A stretch of 5,059 bases of DNA. It comes from an uncultured Paracoccus sp. Its GTDB lineage: Bacteria > Pseudomonadota > Alphaproteobacteria > Rhodobacterales > Rhodobacteraceae. The translations under genes and the position numbers were made by a program. Below the pieces are notes generated by a model. That model was given only the letters and a program-made list of their open reading frames with translations. It had not been told where the DNA came from and did not search any database. The stretch is taken from assembly GCF_946221145.1 (NCBI RefSeq), contig NZ_CAMIOH010000232.1, positions 1-5,059 on the forward strand, read 5' to 3'. Of the stretch, positions 1-4,421 are shown piece after piece (position 1 is the first letter of the stretch; each line of letters opens with the position of its first letter).

Positions 1-249
1 TGCCGTGACCCTGGCCCCGCCGCCCCCAGGCCCGCCCCGGCTGCTGTCCACCAGGGGCGTGTCGAAGGCCGCGTTCATCTCCTCGACCAGGGACCAGGCG
101 CGCTTGTAGCTCATCCCCATGTGCCGTCCGGCGGCGCTGATCGACCCGTGCTGCCCGATCAGCCGCAGCAGCTGCGCCTTGCCCGGACCCAGCACCAGCG
201 GCGTGTCGTATTCCAGCCGCAGCTTGATCCGGGGGGTGGCGCCGTGCAT
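1..249 (-). CDS. ModE-type winged helix-turn-helix regulator, N-terminal part (cut by left edge)
   Basis: The visible 83 residues form the DNA-binding domain of a molybdate-responsive ModE-family regulator. Residues 35-58 read as the helix-turn-helix (GSISAAGRHMGMSYKRAW and following), and residues 72-80 are the glycine-rich wing (GGPGGGGAR) followed by VT, the family's hallmark that matches the GGKGGGGA stretch of E. coli ModE as I recall it. The ATG at 249-247 is preceded by AGGAAG nine bases upstream, which supports this start. The C-terminal end lies outside the window, so it cannot be seen whether Mop-type molybdate-binding domains are present or whether this is a short HTH-only protein, both of which occur in alphaproteobacteria. 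Family members commonly repress molybdate-uptake genes (modABC) when molybdate is abundant; whether mod genes follow here is not visible. It is divergent from the thiolase gene. Confidence 0.88.
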   Translation of the reverse strand, partial: MHGATPRIKLRLEYDTPLVLGPGKAQLLRLIGQHGSISAAGRHMGMSYKRAWSLVEEMNAAFDTPLVDSSRGGPGGGGARVTA

Positions 250-258
250 CGCGATTCG

Positions 259-278
259 CTTCCTGACTTTGCGTCAGG
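259..278 (-). promoter_or_regulatory. Inverted repeat overlapping the ribosome binding site of the ModE-type gene
   Basis: Positions 262-267 (cctgac) and 273-278 (gtcagg) are perfect 6-bp inverted arms with a 5-base spacer. The proximal arm overlaps the Shine-Dalgarno AGGAAG at 264-259. In DNA it could be an operator for autoregulation. In RNA it could fold into a small hairpin that partly hides the ribosome binding site. It does not obviously match the long E. coli ModE operator. Function is inferred from position only. Confidence 0.4.
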
Positions 279-314
279 TTAGCCGCAGGCCGGTGCGATG
301 CGCAAACGACGCCC

Positions 315-342
315 TTGCCCTGTCGCCGCCGCCGCCTATTCT
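315..342 (+). promoter_or_regulatory. Candidate sigma70-type promoter of the thiolase gene
   Basis: TTGCCC at 315-320 (four of six bases of the -35 consensus) and TATTCT at 337-342 (four of six of the -10) are separated by 16 bp. This predicts transcription starting about 25 bases before the ATG at 373. The match is moderate but it is the only AT-richer hexamer in the region, and it lies in the correct place for a divergent gene. Confidence 0.4.
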
Positions 343-372
343 GGCCGCGTAACAGACAAGGGGGGTCTTTGC

Positions 373-1548
373 ATGTCCGAAATCGTCATCCTGTCCGGGG
401 CGCGCACCGCCATCGGCACCTTCGGCGGCAGCCTTGCCGCCATTCCGCCGATCGACCTTGCCGCCACCGTCACCCGCGCGGCGATGGAACGCGCGGGCGT
501 CGCGCCCGACCGGATCGGGCAGGTGGTCTTTGGCCATGTCATCAACACCGAGCCCCGCGACATGTATCTGTCGCGCGTGGCGATGCTGGATGCGGGCATT
601 CCCGACACCACGCCCGCGCTGAACGTGAACCGTCTGTGCGGATCGGGCGCGCAGGCCATCGTGTCGGCGGCGCAGGCGCTGATGCTGGGCGATGCCGATT
701 TCGCCATCGCCGGCGGCGCCGATAGCATGCGCCGCGCGCCCTACGCCGTCAGCGCCGCGCGCTTTGGCGCGAAGATGGGCGACCAGAAGATGATGGACAT
801 GATGACCGGCGCGCTGACCTGCCCGATGGGCACGGGGCACATGGGCGTGACGGCGGAAAACGTCGCGGCCGAACATGATGTCAGCCGCCAGGCGCAGGAC
901 GAATTCGCGATGGAATCGCAGCGCCGGGCGGCGGCGGCGATCGCGGCGGGGCATTTCCGCGACCAGATCGTCCCCGTCGAGGTGAAGGGCCGCAAGGGGC
1001 CGGTGGTTTTCGACACGGACGAGCATCCCAAGGAAACCAGCCTGGACAAGCTGGCCGCGCTGAAGGCGGTGTTCCGCAAGGATGGATCGGTCACGGCGGG
1101 CAATGCCAGCGGCATCAACGATGGCGCGGGCGCCCTGGTGCTGGCACGGGCGGATGCCGCGCAGGCGGCGGGCCTGGTGCCGCGGGCACGGATCCTGGGC
1201 TATGCGGTGGCGGGCGTGCGCCCCGAAGTCATGGGCATCGGCCCGATCCCCGCAGTAGAACGGCTGCTGGAAAAGACCGGCCTGTCGGCAGGCGATTTCG
1301 ACGTGATCGAATCGAACGAGGCCTTTGCCGCGCAGGCCATCGCGGTGAACCGGGGACTGGGGCTGGATCCGGCCAGGGTCAATCCCAATGGCGGCGCCAT
1401 CGCCCTGGGCCATCCGGTCGGCGCGACCGGGGCCATCGTCACCATCAAGGCGCTGTATGAGCTGGAGCGCATCGGCGGCAGGCGCGGGCTGATCACCATG
1501 TGCATCGGCGGCGGCCAAGGCATCGCCCTGGCGATCGAGCGTCTGTAA
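373..1548 (+). CDS. bktB: BktB-like beta-ketothiolase (acetyl-CoA C-acyltransferase)
   Basis: A complete 391-residue thiolase, the usual length for PhaA/BktB/AtoB enzymes. These catalyse reversible condensation of two acyl-CoAs, or thiolytic cleavage of 3-ketoacyl-CoA, in the cytoplasm. All active-site elements are present: acyl-accepting Cys89 in NRLCGSG, Asn315 in the NEAF motif, His347 in GHPVGATG, and Cys377 in MCIGGGQG. The segment VINTEPRDMYLSRVA (residues 56-70) closely resembles my recollection of Cupriavidus BktB (VIQTEPRDMYLGRVA), and the GRKGPVVFDTDEH region (206-218) agrees too, so I favour the BktB subgroup over PhaA, with substrate range unproven. The start at 373 has AAGGGGGG seven bases upstream; an in-frame ATG at 298 would add 25 arginine- and alanine-rich residues and is rejected. 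It is a lone gene here, with no reductase or PHA synthase beside it. Its end is 3 bp from the convergent permease gene. Confidence 0.93.
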   Translation: MSEIVILSGARTAIGTFGGSLAAIPPIDLAATVTRAAMERAGVAPDRIGQVVFGHVINTEPRDMYLSRVAMLDAGIPDTTPALNVNRLCGSGAQAIVSAAQALMLGDADFAIAGGADSMRRAPYAVSAARFGAKMGDQKMMDMMTGALTCPMGTGHMGVTAENVAAEHDVSRQAQDEFAMESQRRAAAAIAAGHFRDQIVPVEVKGRKGPVVFDTDEHPKETSLDKLAALKAVFRKDGSVTAGNASGINDGAGALVLARADAAQAAGLVPRARILGYAVAGVRPEVMGIGPIPAVERLLEKTGLSAGDFDVIESNEAFAAQAIAVNRGLGLDPARVNPNGGAIALGHPVGATGAIVTIKALYELERIGGRRGLITMCIGGGQGIALAIERL

Positions 1549-1551
1549 CGC

Positions 1552-2454
1552 CTAGACTGGCCGTGGCCGGACGGGCTGGCGCGACAGGCGCAGTGCCGCG
1601 ATCCCGGCCAGGATGATCACCGTGCCGCCCAGGATCGTCAGCGCGTCGGGCGTTTCGGAAAACACCGCTGCGCCCGCCACCATCGCAAAGACCAGGCGGG
1701 TATAGCGGAACGGCGTGACCGCGCCGATCTGGCCGGTGCGCATCGCCACCGTCAGGAAAGTATAGGCACAGACCCCCGCCGCCGATGCCGCCAGCAGGCT
1801 CGCCCAGGTGGCGGTGTCCGGCATGGCCATCGGACCGCCGAAGGGCAGGGCGATCAGGCCCGCGACGATCAGCATCATGAATCCCAGGACGCACAGCTGC
1901 CGGAACGACATCGACAGGGGTGCGGCGCGGGTTGCCAGGTCACGGCCCGCAAATCCCAGCATTGCGGCCACGGCCAGCAGGGACAGCGGCCCGAACCCTT
2001 CGGTCCCCGGGCGCAGGATCAGCAGCACGCCCAGAAAACCGAAGGCGACGGCCAGCCAGCGGCGCGGGCCGATGCGTTCGCCGAACAGCAACGCCGCGCC
2101 CATCATCACCACCAGCGGCGTCGCCTGCAGGATGGCCGAGGCCGTGGACAGCGGTGTCAGCGCAATGGCCAGCATATAGAACAGCCGCCCCGCCACTTCG
2201 GACAGGGACCGCAGGATCATCGCAGGGCGCAGCATGGCGCGGGTCAGCGGCGCCTCTCTGGCCAGGGCCGACAACAGGGTGAAGGCAGCGGTGCCCAGGA
2301 TGCCGAAGCTGATCAGCACCTGGCCGGGCGGCAGGCTGGTTGCCGCGATCTTCAACAGCGTGTCCTCGACCGCGAATCCTGCCATTGCCAGCACCATGAA
2401 GCCGGCGCCGCGCAGGTTGAAAGCTGGCCCGTGGCGGGCAGAGGGATGGGACAT
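1552..2454 (-). CDS. DMT-superfamily permease (EamA family, ten transmembrane helices)
   Basis: A 300-residue, strongly hydrophobic inner-membrane protein with the two-EamA-repeat layout: repeat 1 about residues 17-148 and repeat 2 about 157-291. Hydrophobic segments lie near 17-36, 45-63, 76-98, 103-125, 132-148, 157-172, 187-205, 218-235, 250-266 and 271-290. Charged markers typical of the family follow helix 4 (FGERIGPRRW, 124-133) and helix 9 (FSETPDALT, 265-273). Such proteins export or import small metabolites (amino acids, nucleosides, vitamins); the substrate cannot be told from sequence. The ATG at 2454-2452 has GAAGG six bases upstream. It ends tail-to-tail with the thiolase, leaving no room for a separate terminator. 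Upstream on the same strand lies an intrinsic terminator and a structured RNA region, so expression may be controlled by read-through or may depend on a promoter in the 72 nt after the terminator; I see no convincing promoter there. Confidence 0.88.
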   Translation of the reverse strand: MSHPSARHGPAFNLRGAGFMVLAMAGFAVEDTLLKIAATSLPPGQVLISFGILGTAAFTLLSALAREAPLTRAMLRPAMILRSLSEVAGRLFYMLAIALTPLSTASAILQATPLVVMMGAALLFGERIGPRRWLAVAFGFLGVLLILRPGTEGFGPLSLLAVAAMLGFAGRDLATRAAPLSMSFRQLCVLGFMMLIVAGLIALPFGGPMAMPDTATWASLLAASAAGVCAYTFLTVAMRTGQIGAVTPFRYTRLVFAMVAGAAVFSETPDALTILGGTVIILAGIAALRLSRQPVRPRPV

Positions 2455-2526
2455 GACCGGCCTTCACGGCAATGGAAGCCGCCCAGCAGTCCCCCATCCG
2501 CGCGGCCAAGGCAAGGCGCCGGCACG

Positions 2527-2560
2527 AAAAGGAACGGGCCGCCCCAGATGAGGGCGGCCC
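2527..2560 (-). terminator. Strong intrinsic (Rho-independent) terminator
   Basis: On the minus strand a perfect 9-bp GC stem (GGGCCGCCC at 2560-2552 with GGGCGGCCC at 2544-2536, 7-base loop) is followed by GTTCCTTTT (2535-2527). The T-rich side exists only on the minus strand, which fixes the direction. It ends 72 nt before the permease ATG, so it either ends the small RNA (and any yhhQ read-through) or acts as an attenuator for the permease. Confidence 0.85.
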
Positions 2561-2574
2561 GCGAGATCCACGGA

Positions 2575-2607
2575 GATGGTCCGGTTAGGGATGGCGGATG
2601 GTCCGGT
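2575..2607 (-). repeat. Two direct copies of an anti-Shine-Dalgarno-like 11-mer, 22 bp apart
   Basis: The plus-strand sequence gatggtccggt occurs exactly at 2575-2585 and 2597-2607, two helical turns apart. On the minus strand each copy reads ACCGGACCATC. The copy nearer the terminator extends to GGACCATCTCC, and both can pair with the purine-rich stretch at 2709-2699. They are too few and too short to be an iteron or CRISPR array. An RNA-pairing or protein-binding role is inferred. Confidence 0.6.
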
Positions 2608-2640
2608 CCCAACCAGGGTTTACGACCCTCGGGGCTGCCC

Positions 2641-2697
2641 TCAGGCCACGGCCCCCCTGACTGTTCCGACACCTCTCTCCAATATCACTCTCGACAC
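2641..2697 (-). CDS. Possible 18-residue leader peptide or small protein
   Basis: A GTG codon at 2697-2695 sits seven bases after a perfect GGAGG (2709-2705) within a much longer Shine-Dalgarno-like stretch. The reading frame encodes MSRVILERGVGTVRGAVA and stops at TGA (2643-2641). The initiation signal is the strongest in the window. However, the codons (AGA twice, ATA, TTG, AGG, GGA, ACA) are unlike those of the neighbouring GC-rich genes, which favours RNA-level constraint over selection for a protein. There are no repeated regulatory codons of the kind found in classic amino-acid attenuators. It may be translated as a leader peptide that affects folding of the downstream hairpins, or it may be fortuitous. 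I do not recognise the peptide. Confidence 0.3.
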   Translation of the reverse strand: MSRVILERGVGTVRGAVA

Positions 2698-2735
2698 TGG
2701 ACCACCTCCTTTCAATGTGTTGCCGTTGTAAGGGA

Positions 2736-2764
2736 AAGGGTGCCACAGATCGGGGTTGTGTCAA
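2736..2764 (-). promoter_or_regulatory. Candidate promoter of the small RNA
   Basis: A perfect -35 hexamer TTGACA occupies 2764-2759, directly abutting the yhhQ stop codon. With a 17-bp spacer the -10 would be ACCCTT (2741-2736), which is a poor match, so only the -35 half is well supported. Position and direction fit a start near 2729, about 17 nt before the purine-rich stretch. Confidence 0.35.
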
Positions 2765-3367
2765 TCAGATTATTCTCTCGCTGCGCAACAAATTGCGGAC
2801 GATCAGGCGGAAAGGCACAAGGGTCAGTATCGCCAGACTCATCTTGACCATCCAGTCGGCAGTTGCCAACGAAACCCACAGTGCCGTGACCGGTCCTTGA
2901 CCAAGCAGCGGAACGGCTTCGTTCGCCCATCCGGTATTGGCGTCATGGGGCAGGGCTGCGGTAAAGGCGATGGTGAAGAAGATCACCGTATCCAGAATCG
3001 ACCCGACCGAGGACGAGGTCAGCGGCGCCACCCACCAGCGGCGGTTGCGCAGGCCGTTGAAGACGATGATGTCCACCAGCTGCGCGATCAAGAAGGCCGC
3101 GCCGGACCCGATGGCGATGCGCAGCGTGGTCTTGTCCAGCCCCGCCGCGATGACCGAGGACAGCACCCCGACGACAAAGCCCACCAATACGACGCGCCGC
3201 GCGGCCGAGGGGCCATAGACGCGGTTCATCACCTCGGTGACCAGGAAGGCGAAGGGATAGGTAAAGGCGCCCCAGGTCAGCCAGTTGCCGACGGTGAATT
3301 GCACCAGGATGTTCGAGGCCACGACGATGATGGCCATGGCAAGAATGCCGGGCAGATAGCGGGTCAT
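2765..3367 (-). CDS. yhhQ: YhhQ/VUT-family queuosine precursor transporter
   Basis: A 200-residue integral membrane protein of the VUT (formerly DUF165) family. E. coli YhhQ takes up the 7-deazaguanine precursors preQ0 and preQ1 for tRNA queuosine modification. Family signatures are clear: ASNILVQF (17-24), TWGAFTYPFAFLVTEVMNRVYG (starts at residue 31; the conserved WGAF and acidic Glu45), AARR (55-58), QLVDIIVFNGLRNRRWWVAP (96-115) and GSILDTVIFFTIAF (122-135). These closely parallel the E. coli protein as I recall it. About six hydrophobic segments are visible (near 8-25, 32-48, 57-77, 87-104, 119-138 and 170-190). The ATG at 3367-3365 has a weak GGAA seven bases upstream; an overlapping ATG at 3374 is in another frame. 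No queuosine biosynthesis genes and no preQ1 riboswitch are visible near it. The substrate comes from family knowledge, not from this sequence. Confidence 0.9.
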   Translation of the reverse strand: MTRYLPGILAMAIIVVASNILVQFTVGNWLTWGAFTYPFAFLVTEVMNRVYGPSAARRVVLVGFVVGVLSSVIAAGLDKTTLRIAIGSGAAFLIAQLVDIIVFNGLRNRRWWVAPLTSSSVGSILDTVIFFTIAFTAALPHDANTGWANEAVPLLGQGPVTALWVSLATADWMVKMSLAILTLVPFRLIVRNLLRSERII

Positions 3368-3432
3368 TGATCATTTCCGTTTTACAAGGTCGCGGAACAA
3401 CTCGGCCCCGCGCCGTGCGGGACAGCGCGGCC

Positions 3433-3460
3433 CTTACGCGGCCCGCAGGCGATTTGTCAA
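3433..3460 (-). promoter_or_regulatory. Candidate promoter of yhhQ
   Basis: The 160-bp gap upstream of yhhQ holds a consensus TTGACA at 3460-3455, a 16-bp spacer, and CGTAAG (3438-3433), which matches the -10 consensus at three positions. An 8-bp direct repeat cgcggccc (3426-3433 and 3437-3444) brackets the -10 and could be a protein site or chance in this GC-rich DNA. The start would lie about 60 nt before the ATG. Confidence 0.4.
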
Positions 3461-3506
3461 CAAAGCGATGACGGCGTCGTCTTCGTGCAAATATCCCCAG
3501 GGCGTG

Positions 3507-3518
3507 GGGGCCGGCCCC
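3507..3518. repeat. 12-bp perfect palindrome just after the phytase-like gene
   Basis: ggggccggcccc is self-complementary and begins 9 bp past the stop codon of the minus-strand phytase-like gene. On that strand a second weak stem (CCCC at 3509-3506 against GGGG at 3498-3495) precedes ATATTTG. This might be a weak terminator, but there is no proper T-run, so I record only the palindrome. Confidence 0.35.
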
Positions 3519-3527
3519 AGCCTCTCC

Positions 3528-4421
3528 TCAATCGCGCAGCCGGTATTCGACCAGTTCGGTCCGCTGCACGAACAGGAAATTGTCGTCCGAGATCATCGTC
3601 AGCCGGATCCCCTGGCCGTCATGCCAGACCGAAATCCCTTCCAGGTTGTCATATTGCAGCGGCCAGGTGGTCAGCAGGATTTCCTCGTTCACGGGACCGT
3701 CTTCGGTCAGTTGCATCCGCCGCACGCGGGACGCGAATCCCAGAATGCCCTGGAAGTCTCGCTCCAGCAGATAGAACAATCCATCCGGGCCGAAATCCGC
3801 GCCAACCGCCAGCCAACGGGGATCGCGCCGGATCGCGCCCGCCTGATCCCAGGCATTGTCGCGGAAGGTCAGAATCGGAAAGGGCTGATCCTCGGACCCT
3901 GATCGTTCGGGTATGGCATGGATGGTGCCGTCGCGGATCGCCACGGCCTCAAGCCCGGTATTGGTGCGCATTCCCGGCAGTTTTGGCGGCGGCTTGAAGG
4001 CGGTCGCCTTGGCGTCGGGGTGGTCATAGCGCGCGACGCGGTCCAGCCCCTCGAAGCTGACCCAGATCCTGCCGTCGTCGTCGATCGCCAGCCCTTCGCT
4101 GTCGCCGGTATAGCCGGGGGGCAGGGGGACGCCCTTGCTGTCCTTCAGATGCGCGCGTCCGGCGATGTTCATGCCCCGGATCACACCTTGGGAATCGCGG
4201 TCGATGCTGCCCCAGTACAGATGTGCGCGGTCGGTCAGGGCGTGGAAGGTGCTGCCGTCCGCGCTGATCTCGATCCCCGAAAAACCGCCAAAGCTGTCGT
4301 CCCCGTCGCGCCAGATGAAGGTGCCGACATAATCCAGCGATACGGCCGGCGCAGGGGCGCCGGCCGCGATCAGGACCAGGGCTGACAAGGCGGCTATCGC
4401 GCGCCAGCGACGGATCGGCAT
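3528..4421 (-). CDS. Secreted esterase-like/phytase-like beta-propeller protein
   Basis: A 297-residue protein of the 'esterase-like activity of phytase' family (Pfam PF13449 type). Residues 1-26 form a Sec signal peptide: basic MPIRRWR, a hydrophobic stretch AIAALSALVLIAAG, and a likely cleavage after APA, so the mature protein should be periplasmic. Blade-like motifs typical of the family follow in order: FGGFSGIEISADG (44-56), ALTDRAHLYWG (61-71), GDSEGLAIDDDGRIWVSFEG (106-125), NTGLEAVAIRDG (154-165), GADFGPDGLFYLLERD (207-222), DNLEGISVW (258-266) and ISDDNF (277-282). The recurring acidic, glycine-rich turns resemble Ca-dependent propellers. True phytase or esterase activity has rarely been shown for this family, so the catalytic role is open. 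The chosen ATG at 4421-4419 gives a clean signal peptide and overlaps the end of mepA by 28 bp, suggesting coupled translation; its own ribosome binding site is weak. An upstream extension in the same frame is out-of-frame mepA sequence. Confidence 0.85.
   Translation of the reverse strand: MPIRRWRAIAALSALVLIAAGAPAPAVSLDYVGTFIWRDGDDSFGGFSGIEISADGSTFHALTDRAHLYWGSIDRDSQGVIRGMNIAGRAHLKDSKGVPLPPGYTGDSEGLAIDDDGRIWVSFEGLDRVARYDHPDAKATAFKPPPKLPGMRTNTGLEAVAIRDGTIHAIPERSGSEDQPFPILTFRDNAWDQAGAIRRDPRWLAVGADFGPDGLFYLLERDFQGILGFASRVRRMQLTEDGPVNEEILLTTWPLQYDNLEGISVWHDGQGIRLTMISDDNFLFVQRTELVEYRLRD

Larger units (their letters stand above)
2527..2729 (-). ncRNA. Candidate structured small RNA or attenuator leader (unidentified family)
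   Basis: This lies in the 310-bp gap between yhhQ and the permease gene. Read on the minus strand, a candidate transcript begins with an AAAGGAGGTGGTCC stretch (2712-2699). About 117 nt later comes GGACCATCTCC (2582-2572), which can pair with GGAGGTGGTCC (2709-2699) over 11 pairs including one G-U. Inside are a hairpin AGGGTCGTAAACCCT (2629-2615; 5-bp stem, loop CGTAA) and a second hairpin GGTTGGG (2614-2608) against CCCTAACC (2590-2583; one bulged base), whose loop carries another GGACCATC. A strong terminator closes the unit. I found no match to FMN, SAM-II, SAH, ZTP, preQ1, glycine or guanidine riboswitch consensus, nor to 6S, SRP, tmRNA or RNase P signatures as I know them. It could be a free small RNA, or a leader acting on the permease. 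The 5' end is estimated from the -35 box. Confidence 0.5.

Noticed and set aside
298..372. In-frame upstream ATG extending the thiolase by 25 residues
   Set aside because: The extension is low-complexity and not part of any thiolase N-terminus; the start at 373 has a proper Shine-Dalgarno and gives the standard MSEIVILSGARTAIG beginning.
274..1518. Long open frame on the minus strand (414 codons) opposite the thiolase
   Set aside because: Histidine-, arginine- and alanine-rich, with no recognisable domain. It is the usual mirror of a GC-rich coding gene; the plus-strand thiolase has all catalytic residues and a ribosome binding site.
2352..2672. 106-codon minus-strand frame starting at a second GTG in the gap
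   Set aside because: It runs through the terminator hairpin and into the permease gene out of frame, and its proline/glycine/tryptophan composition shows no domain. The start may matter only as part of the RNA element.
2570..2700. Known riboswitch (ZTP, glycine, guanidine, FMN, preQ1) in the gap
   Set aside because: Short look-alikes such as GGGTCGTAA (ZTP-like) and GGAGAGA (glycine-like) occur, but the other obligatory conserved blocks of those aptamers are missing.
2690..2713. Fragment of a 16S rRNA gene
   Set aside because: Similarity stops at 17 nt; the sequence on either side does not resemble 16S rRNA or the spacer.
2756..3370. 204-codon plus-strand frame opposite yhhQ
   Set aside because: Charged and histidine/glutamine/glycine-rich shadow of a clear YhhQ membrane protein on the other strand.
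3489..3518. Intrinsic terminator after the phytase-like gene
   Set aside because: The palindrome and the CCCC/GGGG stem are not followed by a T-run, only ATATTTG, so a terminator is not supported.
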